A stretch of 64,000 nucleotides of DNA from UBA1429 sp964482225. Its GTDB lineage: Bacteria; Chloroflexota; Anaerolineae; UBA1429. Below the pieces are notes generated by a model. The model had not been told where the DNA came from, ran no database searches, and saw only the letters and a program-made list of their open reading frames with translations. Of the stretch, positions 32,321 to 41,726 are shown in pieces; the first letter of the stretch is position 1; every line of letters starts with the position of its first letter. A program made the translations under genes and the position numbers. Location: assembly GCA_964482225.1 (NCBI GenBank), contig CAYZWT010000015.1:1-64000 (forward strand). The letters are read 5' to 3'.

Positions 32321-33316
32321 ATGCCCTACCAGGCTGCATCGGACCGCTATGACTCGATGGTCTATCGCCGCTGCGGGCGCAGCGGCCTGTTGCTGCCCGC
32401 CATCTCTCTGGGCCTGTGGCACAACTTTGGCGACGTGGACACGTTCGAGAACGGCCGCGCCACCGTGCGCCGCGCCTTTGACCTGGGGATCACCCACTTT
32501 GACCTGGCCAACAACTATGGCCCCCCGCCTGGCTCTGCCGAGGAGAGCTTGGGGCGCATCCTGGCCGCCGACCTGCGCCCCTATCGCGACGAGTTGATCA
32601 TCTCTTCCAAGGCGGGCTATACCATGTGGCCCGGCCCCTATGGCGATTGGGGCTCCCGCAAGTACCTGGTGGCAAGCTGCGACCAGAGCCTAAAGCGCAT
32701 GGGCCTGGAATACGTGGACATTTTCTACCACCACCGCCCCGATCCCGAGACGCCCCTGGAGGAATCTATGGGGGCGCTGGACTATATCGTGCGCTCGGGG
32801 CGCGCGCTGTATGCGGGCATCTCGAACTATCCCGCCGAGCTGGCTGTGGAGGCTATCAACATCCTGCGCAACCTGGGCACCCCCTGCGTCATCGAGCAGC
32901 CCTCGTACAACATGTTCAACCGCTGGGTCGAGGAGCGGCTGCTGAGCACCCTGGAAGCCGAGGGGGTGGGCTGCATCGTCTTTACGCCCCTGGCCCAGGG
33001 CCTGCTGACCGACCGCTACCTGGGCGGCCAGATCCCCGCCGATTCGCGGGCGGGCCGGGGCCACGGCGCTCTGCGGCGCAGCGCCATCACCGAGGACAAG
33101 GTGGCCAAGGTGGAGCGGCTGAACGAGCTGGCCCAAGAGCGCGGCCAGAGCCTGGCCCAGATGGCCATCGCCTGGGTGCTGCGTAACCCGGCCGTCACCT
33201 CGGCCCTGATCGGCGCCAGCCGCGTGGCGCAGATCGAGGAAAATGTGGCCGCCCTGCAAAAGCTGTCCTTCACCGCCGACGAGCTGGCGTGCATCGAGCA
33301 GATCCTGGCGGGCTGA
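32321..33316 (+). CDS. yghZ: YghZ-type aldo/keto reductase (L-glyceraldehyde 3-phosphate reductase)
   Basis: A 331-residue NADPH-dependent (beta/alpha)8 reductase closely following E. coli YghZ: LPAISLGLWHNFGDVD, then FDLGITHFDLANNYGPPPGS with the catalytic Asp and Tyr, LIISSKAGYTMWPGPYG with the Lys, FYHHRPDPETPLEE with the His, and SALIGASRVAQIEEN near the C-terminus for NADP. YghZ reduces L-glyceraldehyde 3-phosphate and methylglyoxal, a detoxifying role. A clear GGAGG precedes the ATG. It is probably the start of a run with the two secreted-protein genes. Confidence 0.93.
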   Translation: MPYQAASDRYDSMVYRRCGRSGLLLPAISLGLWHNFGDVDTFENGRATVRRAFDLGITHFDLANNYGPPPGSAEESLGRILAADLRPYRDELIISSKAGYTMWPGPYGDWGSRKYLVASCDQSLKRMGLEYVDIFYHHRPDPETPLEESMGALDYIVRSGRALYAGISNYPAELAVEAINILRNLGTPCVIEQPSYNMFNRWVEERLLSTLEAEGVGCIVFTPLAQGLLTDRYLGGQIPADSRAGRGHGALRRSAITEDKVAKVERLNELAQERGQSLAQMAIAWVLRNPAVTSALIGASRVAQIEENVAALQKLSFTADELACIEQILAG

Positions 33317-33334
33317 GCGGCGCTCACTAGATTC

Positions 33335-34579
33335 ATGCCAAAACCTGTGGCATCATCCTTCTGGCTGCGCCTGGCCCTGGCCGCGCTGCTGGCCGGCATC
33401 CTGGCCGGCAGCGTATCTTGCGCCGCCCAAGAATCTTGGGATGCCGAGCTGAGTCGCATCGCCCGGCCCTATCGCTTTTCCTTTCTGCGCTGGGAGCTGG
33501 CCCAGTTCGCCAGGCTGCTGCGCCCGGTACAGATTCCGCCCCAGGCGCAAGACGATCCCGCGGGCCATGTGCAGGGTTACCTGACGCGCCAGGCCCAGGC
33601 CAACGCGCTGGAGCGGGCGGGCCAGCCGGTTCCGGCGGCGCTGCAACAGGAGCTGGCGGAGATGCGGCCGGTGGCCGAGCTCATCCTGGCCCTGCAAGTG
33701 GCCGAGGCGCTCGCCCAGGAGGGGATCTATGGCCCGCTGGATCGCCATCTGCGCCTGCCGGTCACCTTTCCGCCGGTCTGGTTCGTGTTCGAGCCGCCGC
33801 CCCATCTCCTGGTGGTCTCGCCCCGCGACCGGATCGAGCCGATCTACCAGGTGATGCTAGAGCCGGAGATGGATCTGGCCACGATGGAGGCCATCGAAGC
33901 CGAGATCGAGGCGCTGGGGCTCTCCCCTCTGGTAACCGAGATCGGCGGCTTTGGGGCCACCTACCCCGCCGTGGTGAGTACCCGCAGCTCGCTGCCCCAC
34001 GCCATCGAGACAGTGGCGGAGGAGTGGCTGCACCAGTATCTCGCCTTTACACCCGTGGGCTGGCGCTATATCCTACACCTGTTGCGCCTGCGCCCGGATT
34101 ACGAGATCGCCCAGATCAACGAGTCGGCGGCGACCATCGTGCACGAGGAGATCGCCGAGCGCGTGCTGGCCGAGCGCTATGGCATCGCACCCGCGCCCGA
34201 GAGCGCCGCGCCAGCGGATGACGATGGATTCGATTTCCGCGCCTTTATGCGCGAGACCCGCGTGCAGGCCGAGGCGCTGCTGGCGCAGGGTCAGATCGAG
34301 GAGGCCGAGGCGTACATGGAGGCGCGGCGACAGGCGCTTGTGGCCGAGGGCTATCGCATCCGCAAGCTGAACCAGGCCTATTTCGCCTTTTACGGCACCT
34401 ATGCCGACGCGCCGGGGGCCATCACGCCCATCGGGGCCGAGCTGCGCGCCCTGCGCGCCCAGGCCCCCTCGCTGAGCGCCTTTCTCAACGACGTCGCGAG
34501 CCTGACCGGCCGCGAGGCGTTGTTGCGTCTGCTGGAGGAACGAGGCATCCGTGCAGCCGGACTGCTGCCCGCGCGCTAG
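33335..34579 (+). CDS. Secreted or lipid-anchored protein, possibly peptidase-like
   Basis: A 414-residue protein with an N-terminal export signal ending in a lipobox-like LAGSVSC (Cys near residue 29), so it is likely an outer-leaflet lipoprotein. The mature part is helical. The middle has EEWLHQYLAF and, about 50 residues later, NESAATIVHEEI, a spacing of H and E residues that could suit a metalloprotease of the gluzincin kind, but the HExxH motif itself is not present. I do not recognise the family. It lies 18 bp after yghZ and 43 bp before a second lipoprotein gene, so the three may form an operon. Confidence 0.65.
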   Translation: MPKPVASSFWLRLALAALLAGILAGSVSCAAQESWDAELSRIARPYRFSFLRWELAQFARLLRPVQIPPQAQDDPAGHVQGYLTRQAQANALERAGQPVPAALQQELAEMRPVAELILALQVAEALAQEGIYGPLDRHLRLPVTFPPVWFVFEPPPHLLVVSPRDRIEPIYQVMLEPEMDLATMEAIEAEIEALGLSPLVTEIGGFGATYPAVVSTRSSLPHAIETVAEEWLHQYLAFTPVGWRYILHLLRLRPDYEIAQINESAATIVHEEIAERVLAERYGIAPAPESAAPADDDGFDFRAFMRETRVQAEALLAQGQIEEAEAYMEARRQALVAEGYRIRKLNQAYFAFYGTYADAPGAITPIGAELRALRAQAPSLSAFLNDVASLTGREALLRLLEERGIRAAGLLPAR

Positions 34580-34622
34580 CCAACTGACCGCCCTCAACTA
34601 AACTTGTCGAAAGGAACGCGCC

Positions 34623-35729
34623 ATGCCCTGCAAGCACCCGAGGATCGTGCTGCTCGCTACGCTGCTCATCGCCATCGCCATCCTGGCGATGGGGTGTGAG
34701 GTACCCACCGTCGCGCCGGCGCCCGTGGCCGAGGCCCCCACCGTCATGTTGTCCCCCACGACAGCAGCGCCCGAGAGCGCAGAGGCAGAGGCGCCCACCG
34801 TGGCGCCCCAGACCGTCGCGCCGCCCGTGGCCGCCGATCCGACGCCCACCCCCACGCCCGAGGCGGAGCCTACCCCCGCGCCCACCGAGACCCCCGTGGT
34901 CTTGGGCGACCTGGGGCTGAGCGCGGGCGCGGCGCAACTGGCCGCCGCCCTTGGCGTGGCCGAGCCCGGCAGCCTGCTGCGCTTTGAGAGCGCCACCCTG
35001 GCGGGCGGCAGGCCCGCTCTAGTGGGCGCCTCGCCCGATGGCCACATGATCGTCGAGATCATCGGCCCGGCGGAGAGCCCTGTTACGGCCTCTTTTGCCA
35101 TGCTGCTGCCCGAGGGGGACGCCGCCGCGCGAGAGACCGCCCGCGCCGGGCTCTACCAGCTCATAGGCGTGGCCATGCCAGAGCGGGAGTGGGCCCTCGC
35201 CTGGCTGGATGAGCGCATCGAGGACGCCCTGGCGGGCACGCCCTACTCTGTCACGCACGGGGACTATTACGCCCAGGTGGTGCGGCTCACATCGCCCCAA
35301 CCCTACATCAGTATCGCCGTGACCCTGGCGCCCCAGACCCTGGCCCTGCCCACCTGGGGACACCTGGGCGCCGCCGCACCCGCGACGGTGGACACGGGCT
35401 GGGAGCGGCTGCCGATCATGCCCGATCCGTTGCGCGGCCAGCACATGCCCACCGACCGCTTTGAGCTGTACGAGTACACGGTGAATGCCGCCATCGAGGC
35501 GGTGGAGGGGTTCTATGAGCGCGAGATGGCCGCCGAGGGGTGGGCGCTGGCCGACCGCGCCAGCGTCGCAGATCCCGGCGTCGCGGATCAGCGCCAGATC
35601 GTGCTGATCTATCGGCGCGGCACCGAGGGCGCATTGGTCACCATAGACCGCTACTCGGCCCTGGAAGAGACCCTGGTAACCCTGGGCTATGCCGAGGACG
35701 CCGCCGACCTGCCGACCATTGCCGGGTAG
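34623..35729 (+). CDS. Lipoprotein with Pro/Thr-rich linker, unknown function
   Basis: A 368-residue lipoprotein: signal segment VLLATLLIAIAILAMGC with the lipobox Cys at about residue 23, then about 75 residues rich in Pro, Thr, Ala and Glu (a cell-surface spacer with repeated PTPTP), then a globular domain of about 270 residues. The globular part has LGVAEPGSLLRFESATLAGG and two halves that may be related. Such spacers are common in lipoproteins of Chloroflexota. AAAGGA precedes the ATG. It converges on the SAF-domain oxidoreductase gene, with 17 bp between the stops. Confidence 0.7.
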   Translation: MPCKHPRIVLLATLLIAIAILAMGCEVPTVAPAPVAEAPTVMLSPTTAAPESAEAEAPTVAPQTVAPPVAADPTPTPTPEAEPTPAPTETPVVLGDLGLSAGAAQLAAALGVAEPGSLLRFESATLAGGRPALVGASPDGHMIVEIIGPAESPVTASFAMLLPEGDAAARETARAGLYQLIGVAMPEREWALAWLDERIEDALAGTPYSVTHGDYYAQVVRLTSPQPYISIAVTLAPQTLALPTWGHLGAAAPATVDTGWERLPIMPDPLRGQHMPTDRFELYEYTVNAAIEAVEGFYEREMAAEGWALADRASVADPGVADQRQIVLIYRRGTEGALVTIDRYSALEETLVTLGYAEDAADLPTIAG

Positions 35730-35746
35730 GCCGGCGGCGCCGTTGC

Positions 35747-37141
35747 CTATAGGAATAGCGCGTCCTGCTCGCGGCGCAGCGCCCACAGGGCCGAGCCCGG
35801 CGGCTCGACCACCATGCTGCCGGTGATGGCCGTCCCGGCGGGCACGTCCACGGCCAGTTGGATGCCTTCCAACATGAAATAGGGCACGGGGTTGTCGGGG
35901 GCCAGGGGCGCCGCCGGGGCCAACGAGGCCAGCAGGTCGCGGTCGTAGCCCAGGCCGCCGGGCCGACTGATGATCTCGCCCGCGCGGAAAGCGCGCATCG
36001 GCGTGGCCACCATATCCACCCGGGGGCGCAGGTCAGCGGCGCCGGTGGGCGTCTGCAACAGCCCGGCGCACAGGATGGACATGGCCGTCTCGGCGCCGCA
36101 CAGGTGGTAGGGCCGGTAGGCCAGCATGGCCGTGCCCTCGGCGTTGGCATAGAGCCCCTTTTCGATCATGGTGGCCCGCGAGACGGGGTCGGGGTTGGCG
36201 ACCACAATGTACACGCCGCCGCCGCCGTGGGGCTGATCGGCGGTATGCAGAGCATAGGCCATGTCCAGCACGCCCCGGCCCGCCAGGATGCCGCCCTCCC
36301 CTTGCGGGCAGAGCACCTGGGGGATCTCGACCAGGCGCAGCGTGGCACGGTGGCCGATGGGCCCCTCCGGCAAGAGGCCCGTGCCGTTGGCGGCCACGGC
36401 CATGTGGCACATGGGGTCGCCCAGGGCGTCATCCTCGCGAAAGGCGTCCAGGATGCGGCAGCGCGCCTCGGCATAGCGCGGGGCCTCGCCCGCCGGGATG
36501 CGCTCCAGCGCCCAGCGGTCCGCCTCGGCCACCTGCACCGTGCGCCCGCCCCGCGAGACGGTGCCCGCCGCCGGATCGTACAGGGCGCTGCGCAGGTCGC
36601 CGCCGCACAGCACCTCCATGCCCAGCAGCCGCGCCCAGGAGGCCAGGCCCATGAGCAGGCCGGGCTGGTCGCCATCGTCGGTGGTGAACACCACCCCGGC
36701 AGCATCGGCGCGGCGCTTGAGCACCGACCCCACGATGGAATCGGCCTCCTTGTCTATCATCACCACATGCTTGCCGTGGCGGATCGCCTCGCCAGCATAC
36801 AGGGCCGCCGCGGCGGGCGCCCTCGTTGCGGTGGCGATCACATGCAGGGGCAGGTCCATCAGCAGCAGGGCGTCTCCCACAACGACGGCCCGCCCTGCCT
36901 CTAGCGCCTGCAACGCGGCCTCGCGGCTATCGCACACGGCAATGTCATCCTCGGCGCGGCCCGCCCGCAGGAACGCCGCGCGGGCCGCCTCCACGTTCAG
37001 GTCGGCCACAGCGCACAGATCCAGGCGAGGGATCAGCGGCGCCTGGGTGACGATAGGGGCGCCAAACTGCCCCGCGCCGATCAGGGCGGCCCGCACCGTC
37101 TCGGGCTCGCTCACGCGGCTGAACAGATGCTGATAGATCAT
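35747..37141 (-). CDS. Homoserine dehydrogenase-like oxidoreductase with C-terminal SAF domain
   Basis: A 464-residue NAD(P)-dependent oxidoreductase. The Rossmann domain starts AALIGAGQFGAPIVTQ (from about residue 18), with AVADLN at the second strand and HVVMIDKEADSIVGS after the cofactor site. The C-terminal 80 residues, from about 385, form a SAF domain (VDMVATPMRAFRAGEII, MLEGIQLAVDVPAGTAIT). This architecture is found in sugar-acid and tetrose catabolic loci. The gene overlaps the upstream GHL6-like gene by 4 bp, last in the carbohydrate operon. The substrate is unknown; an oxidised sugar or sugar acid released by the neighbours is inferred. Confidence 0.82.
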   Translation of the reverse strand: MIYQHLFSRVSEPETVRAALIGAGQFGAPIVTQAPLIPRLDLCAVADLNVEAARAAFLRAGRAEDDIAVCDSREAALQALEAGRAVVVGDALLLMDLPLHVIATATRAPAAAALYAGEAIRHGKHVVMIDKEADSIVGSVLKRRADAAGVVFTTDDGDQPGLLMGLASWARLLGMEVLCGGDLRSALYDPAAGTVSRGGRTVQVAEADRWALERIPAGEAPRYAEARCRILDAFREDDALGDPMCHMAVAANGTGLLPEGPIGHRATLRLVEIPQVLCPQGEGGILAGRGVLDMAYALHTADQPHGGGGVYIVVANPDPVSRATMIEKGLYANAEGTAMLAYRPYHLCGAETAMSILCAGLLQTPTGAADLRPRVDMVATPMRAFRAGEIISRPGGLGYDRDLLASLAPAAPLAPDNPVPYFMLEGIQLAVDVPAGTAITGSMVVEPPGSALWALRREQDALFL

Positions 37142-39330
37142 GGCAACGCCTCCCTCTCGAACAGAACCACGTCATAGGCCCCCAATTGCGGCGCTGTCAC
37201 CCACAGCCAGTCGCCGTCTCTTTCGATGGGCAGCTCGGCGCCGGTGGAGACCAGGCGCGCCGTCGCCACGCCCTCGCCAACGGGCGGGCGGATGGCGATG
37301 CGGCAGCCGTGCAGGGGAATGATCTCGCGCATATAGCGCTCGCCGCCGGTGAGGTTGACACAGTGCACCGCCAGGCCGCTGGCGCAGCGTCGCAACGAGA
37401 GTTGCAGGGTGGCCGGGGCCACGGCGCGCAGGGGCAGCGCGTCGCCCAATATCCAGCGTGCAGCGTCGGCGATCAGATCGCCCAGGGCGGGGGCGTGCAC
37501 CATCTTGAAGGCGCGGCCCATCTGGTTGGCGAAATAGACCGCGCGCCCGCCGCCTGCCTCATAGGCCACGGCCAAGGGCTCGCCGGGATCGGCGTCGGTG
37601 GTATAGGCCCAACCCTCGGGGAACACGCGAAAGGGCGCGGCGCGGCGCAGGGGCACAACGGCCCCCGGCGCGCTGGCCACGGGCATAAAGCGCCCCGGCA
37701 AGGGCAGCAGCTCGATATCCTGGGACGAGGCCACGATGGGATGCGCGGCCACCCGCCGCATATAGGCTTGCAGCAGCTCGCGGGCCTGGCTCACGGCGGA
37801 GCGCGAGACGCTCAGAAGCGTTTCGCTCGGCAGCGCGACGCTCGGAAGCGTTTCGCCCAGCAACGTCACGCCCAGCAAGTCGCTCAGGGGCAGGTCGGCG
37901 CGCCGCTCGCCCTCGGGCGTGTACAGGCCACAGTCATAATCGGCGATCAGCCCGCCGCCCGCCCCTACAAAGGCCCGCAGCGCCTCGGCGGCCTCGTCCG
38001 AGAGCACGCTGGCCCCGGGCACGACCAGGGCGCGATAGCGCGCCAGCACCTCGGCCGTCAGCGTGCGGCAGGAGATAATATCGTAGGGGATGTGGGCCTC
38101 GTCCAAGGCCAGCTCATAGCCGCGCAGCTCTTCCACATACTGCTCGGCGGCCTGGTCGCCATAGCGCTCCAGCGTCTCCTGGCTGTAGACCAGGGCCAGG
38201 TTGGCCGCCGAGCGATCCTCGTACAGGGTCGCGTGGTCGGCCATAAAGCGATAGACGCTGGCGATGGCCTGGAAGCCGCGCGGGTCCTCGTGGACGGCGG
38301 GCGGCCCGCCGGAGAGGTTGACCATGGGCATGGCGCCGTTGGCGGCCATTTGGGCCAGGTAGACGGTCTGCTCGGCGGCCGGCACGGCGCTGCGCCGCCA
38401 GGGCCACGCCATAAAGTAGGAGCAGACCGTCCACACCGGCCGCTCGCTGACCGCCGTCATATAGCGCGCCGTCTCCGTCGGCCAACGCAGGTATTGCCAG
38501 GCGCCCGCATCCCGCGAGGGCTCGTAGCGGAAGCGGCTCTGCACCTCCACCTGGGAGATGTCCTGGATGAGCGCCAGCCCCTCGATATCCAGGGAGGAGC
38601 GCAGGGTCCACGAGGGATCGCCAAAGCAGACGGCGTTGCCCACCACGGGCGCGCCGGGGGCCTCCTGCCGCACGATCTCGACCAGGTGTCGCACGGTCTC
38701 GGCGGTGCGCTGGCCCTTCCAGCGGTGATACTGCTGCCAGGCGGGATCGCCCCAATCCTCGGCGGCGGGCAGCGGGCGCCCCATCTCGCGGGGATAGCGC
38801 TCCTGGCAGGCGGGACAGTGGCACACCGTCGCGCCAAAGCCATAGCTGCCGCCGCCAAACTTGACGCCATCCAGGGGATAGCGCTCCGCCATCTCGGCCA
38901 CCATCTCCCTGCTATAGTCACGGATAAAGCCGCCCAGGGGGCAGGCGCGATAGAGGGCGCCGTCGGCGGCGGGCACGGGCCGCCCCTGGGCATCCAGCGC
39001 GGCCCACTCGGGGTGCGCGGCATAGGCCGCCTCGGGAAGCTGGCCCAGGTCAATCATGGGGATGGCCTTGATGCCGTAGCGGTGGGCCGCCTCGATCAGG
39101 TCGCCCGTCAGGTCGCGACCCTCCAGCCAGGGGCTGATGCGCTGGAGCGCCAGCCGGGTGGGATAGGTGGTCACATACCCGGCGGCAAAGAATGAAAAGA
39201 ACGTCACGCGCCATTCGGCAAAGGTGCGCGCCATCGCCTCTACATCAAAGTTGGCGCAATCCACGTCGCGGATGGTCATATGGATGCCGCGATTCCGCCT
39301 GCTCAACCAATCGGGTCGTACCAGTTCCAT
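37138..39330 (-). CDS. GHL6-like glycoside hydrolase family protein (paralogue 1)
   Basis: A 730-residue soluble protein related to hypothetical glycoside hydrolases of the GHL6 kind. An N-terminal TIM barrel (DVDCANFDVEAMARTFAEWR, DGVKFGGGSYGFGATVCHCP) is followed by a beta-galactosidase-trimerisation, glutamine-amidotransferase-like domain from about residue 400 (ALVVPGASVLSDEAAEALRA) and a C-terminal beta domain. CHCPACQ may bind zinc. A 10-residue tandem duplication lies near residue 500. The ATG at 39330 is chosen because it follows AGGGAGG and precedes MELVRPDW; the longer frame has no homologous look. Its paralogue lies immediately upstream. Reaction unknown; sugar hydrolysis is inferred from the fold. 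Confidence 0.8.
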   Translation of the reverse strand: MELVRPDWLSRRNRGIHMTIRDVDCANFDVEAMARTFAEWRVTFFSFFAAGYVTTYPTRLALQRISPWLEGRDLTGDLIEAAHRYGIKAIPMIDLGQLPEAAYAAHPEWAALDAQGRPVPAADGALYRACPLGGFIRDYSREMVAEMAERYPLDGVKFGGGSYGFGATVCHCPACQERYPREMGRPLPAAEDWGDPAWQQYHRWKGQRTAETVRHLVEIVRQEAPGAPVVGNAVCFGDPSWTLRSSLDIEGLALIQDISQVEVQSRFRYEPSRDAGAWQYLRWPTETARYMTAVSERPVWTVCSYFMAWPWRRSAVPAAEQTVYLAQMAANGAMPMVNLSGGPPAVHEDPRGFQAIASVYRFMADHATLYEDRSAANLALVYSQETLERYGDQAAEQYVEELRGYELALDEAHIPYDIISCRTLTAEVLARYRALVVPGASVLSDEAAEALRAFVGAGGGLIADYDCGLYTPEGERRADLPLSDLLGVTLLGETLPSVALPSETLLSVSRSAVSQARELLQAYMRRVAAHPIVASSQDIELLPLPGRFMPVASAPGAVVPLRRAAPFRVFPEGWAYTTDADPGEPLAVAYEAGGGRAVYFANQMGRAFKMVHAPALGDLIADAARWILGDALPLRAVAPATLQLSLRRCASGLAVHCVNLTGGERYMREIIPLHGCRIAIRPPVGEGVATARLVSTGAELPIERDGDWLWVTAPQLGAYDVVLFEREALP
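37807..37866 (-). repeat. In-frame 2 x 30-bp tandem duplication
   Basis: Two adjoining 30-bp units (37807-37836 and 37837-37866) match at 25 of 30 positions and encode TLLGETLPSV and ALPSETLLSV. They add a 10-residue loop inside the amidotransferase-like domain of the GHL6-like protein. Confidence 0.7.
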
Positions 39331-39495
39331 CGTCGTTTGCCTCCCTACTCCGAGAATAGAGTCAGATTCTGCTCGCGCAGAGAGCGCCAAGTCGCCAAGC
39401 CGGAGAGAAACCGGGTCGGGGCCACCCCTCTGCGCCTCTGCGCGCTCTGCGCGATCATTGCTCTCATCCCTTGTGGTGCGCCAAGGCATGTCTTC

Positions 39496-41625
39496 CTACT
39501 CGAACACCACCAACTCATGATCCACCACCCGCTCCAGCTCGATCCAGGCCCGGCCATCGGCCATTTGCAGCGCCGCCTCTCCCCCGGCGACCCGCAGCAG
39601 CGCCCGCGTGGGCGCGCCCGCGTCCCAGCGCACGCCCACCCGCAGCGGCCCCACGGGCAGGTGCTCCTCCACATAGGCGGGCCACTCGTTGGCCCCGGAT
39701 AGGTTCACGATGTGCAGGATCAGGCGGCCCTCCTGGCGGTAGAGGGTGCAGGCTAGGTACCCTAACCCCTCCACGCACAGGGGCAGCTCGCCGGCGGCCC
39801 AACGCGCCGCATTGGCCAGCAGGAGCCCGTGGTCGGGCAGGCGCCGCGCCCCATAGGTGCGATCCACGTCGGCGGCCAGGTACAGGGTGCGCCCGCCCTC
39901 GGGCCGCTCCTGGGCCACGATGGCCGGGATGTCGGTGGCGGGCTCGCGCATCCAGCTAAACTCGGGCGGATAGATGGGAAAGGCGGGCACATAGGTGGCC
40001 GGGGCGACGGCCCCAGGGCGAGTGTGTACCCGCTGCAACGTGCCACCAAAGGCCAGGATGTCCGTCCCCTCAAAGCCCTGCACGGCCGGGTGGCGCGCTG
40101 CGGCATCGGTATCCAGGCGCAGATAGGTGTGGCCGCTCTGCACCTCCCAGTTGGACGAGTGCTGCCCCAGCAGGCCCAGGCGCTCGCCCGTGGGCGCAAT
40201 GCCCAGCATCTCGGCCAGGGCGGGGGTCTCGCGGGGCTCGCCCCACTCGTCCAGGCTGCCCGAGATGCCCGTGGCGACCAGGCTGCCGCCCTGGGCGACG
40301 AAGGCCCGCACCGCCGCGATCTGGGCGTCGGTCATGACCGCCAGGTCGGGCAGAATCAGGGCCTCCAGCCCCGGCGCGTCGCGTTCCACGTGGTCGGCGT
40401 GCACGGGCAAGAACGGGATGCGATGGCGCGTCAGGGCGCGGGTCCAGCCATGCCAGGGCAAGAGCACCCGGTCATGGGCGGCATCGCGCCCGTAAAAGTC
40501 AATGTTCTCGTGAGACCAGAGGACGCCGATATTGGCCACGGGCTGCCGGTCGTAGAGGTAGCTCTCGTTCTCGGCGTGCCAGCGCAAGAGCGCGGGGACG
40601 GTCTCGAACTGGCGGCGGTCCTCCTGGTAGGCGCCGATGTGGTGCCACCAGGGGGTGATGCCCCCGGCAAATCCGGAGAGCATCCAGAGGCGAGCCTCCA
40701 GCGGCGGGTTGGCCGCCTTGCGAAAGGCTTGCTCGCCGCGCACATAGGTGGCCATGCTCTCGGGAATGGCCGCCTCCCACCCTACCACACCGTGCAGCAA
40801 CTGGCCGCTGATGGCGTTGTACTCGAACCCGGTCTCGCGCCGCGATTGCTGGTCGGACATCATAATGCGCGAGCGTTCGCCCACCAGTTTGAGATCGCAG
40901 AACGACAGGTGGCTAAAGAGCGGGTCGCCGTTGATCATCCCCAGCCAGAGGCAATCAGGGCCGCCCTGCTCCTGGGTCACCCGGTTGTTCAGGTCCCAGT
41001 TGGCGATGCGGCAACCATAGCTCCAGCGCACCCAGGCGCGGTAGGCGGGGTCGTCCCAATCGGGCGCGAGGGGCAGGGCCATGCCCACCTCTGATGCGAA
41101 CTTGTTCTGGCAGTGGGGGCAGTAACAGATGCGGTTGCGGCCCAGGCCCGTCCAGCTATTGTCGGTAAATCCATCGGGATGGTAACACTCGGCGATCTCG
41201 CGCAAGATGGCGGGGATATACTCTGTGTAGTAGGGGCTGTTGACGCAGGCCTGGTAGCGTCCCTGGGTGACGCTGGGCTGCCCCTGGCGGTCCATGACGA
41301 ACCAATCGGGGTGCTGGCGATAGAACGGCTCCTCGGTGCGGTTGGAATCCATGCGGGCCAGCACCGCCAGCCCCTCGGCGCGGGCGGCCTGGGCGATCTC
41401 GCCGAACAGGTCGCGCCCGCCCAGATGCTCGGCCCGGTATTGCATGGCGATCTCGCTGGGGTAATAGGCCACAATGCCGCCCGCGTTGACGATCACCCCC
41501 TGGGTGTGGGTGCGCCGCCAGTAGTCGCGCCACCAATCGCCATCATAGTTGGTGGGGTCCAGCTCGCTCAGGTTGGTCTGGCCCCAGCGGCGCACCCGCC
41601 GGTACCAGGGTTGGCTCGTTGTCAT
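39496..41625 (-). CDS. GHL6-like glycoside hydrolase family protein (paralogue 2)
   Basis: A 709-residue soluble protein with the same architecture as the next gene: an N-terminal barrel (GVIVNAGGIVAYYPSEIAMQ, DGFTDNSWTGLGRNRICYCP) with CPHCQNKFASEVGM in the same place as the CxxC pair of its paralogue, then an amidotransferase-like domain (ALILPDLAVMTDAQIAAVRA) and a C-terminal beta domain (ILHIVNLSGANEWP). Asp and Glu residues that could serve as catalysts lie in the barrel, but I cannot assign them. It is second in the operon after the aldo/keto reductase. The 165-bp gap before paralogue 1 holds only low-complexity GCGCAGAG sequence. Confidence 0.8.
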   Translation of the reverse strand: MTTSQPWYRRVRRWGQTNLSELDPTNYDGDWWRDYWRRTHTQGVIVNAGGIVAYYPSEIAMQYRAEHLGGRDLFGEIAQAARAEGLAVLARMDSNRTEEPFYRQHPDWFVMDRQGQPSVTQGRYQACVNSPYYTEYIPAILREIAECYHPDGFTDNSWTGLGRNRICYCPHCQNKFASEVGMALPLAPDWDDPAYRAWVRWSYGCRIANWDLNNRVTQEQGGPDCLWLGMINGDPLFSHLSFCDLKLVGERSRIMMSDQQSRRETGFEYNAISGQLLHGVVGWEAAIPESMATYVRGEQAFRKAANPPLEARLWMLSGFAGGITPWWHHIGAYQEDRRQFETVPALLRWHAENESYLYDRQPVANIGVLWSHENIDFYGRDAAHDRVLLPWHGWTRALTRHRIPFLPVHADHVERDAPGLEALILPDLAVMTDAQIAAVRAFVAQGGSLVATGISGSLDEWGEPRETPALAEMLGIAPTGERLGLLGQHSSNWEVQSGHTYLRLDTDAAARHPAVQGFEGTDILAFGGTLQRVHTRPGAVAPATYVPAFPIYPPEFSWMREPATDIPAIVAQERPEGGRTLYLAADVDRTYGARRLPDHGLLLANAARWAAGELPLCVEGLGYLACTLYRQEGRLILHIVNLSGANEWPAYVEEHLPVGPLRVGVRWDAGAPTRALLRVAGGEAALQMADGRAWIELERVVDHELVVFE

Positions 41626-41726
41626 GGGGTTGTCTCTCCCTCAATGAAAGTGGGCAAAGACGAGCTTTGCCCGTACCATATCCTCTCAGCGTCCTCCGCG
41701 AGATTCTTGAGATCGAATACGCGGCC

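Noticed and set aside
33335..34579. Zinc metallopeptidase
   Set aside because: H and E residues are suggestively placed (EEWLHQYL, VHEEI) but there is no HExxH or other complete metal motif; described as unknown instead.
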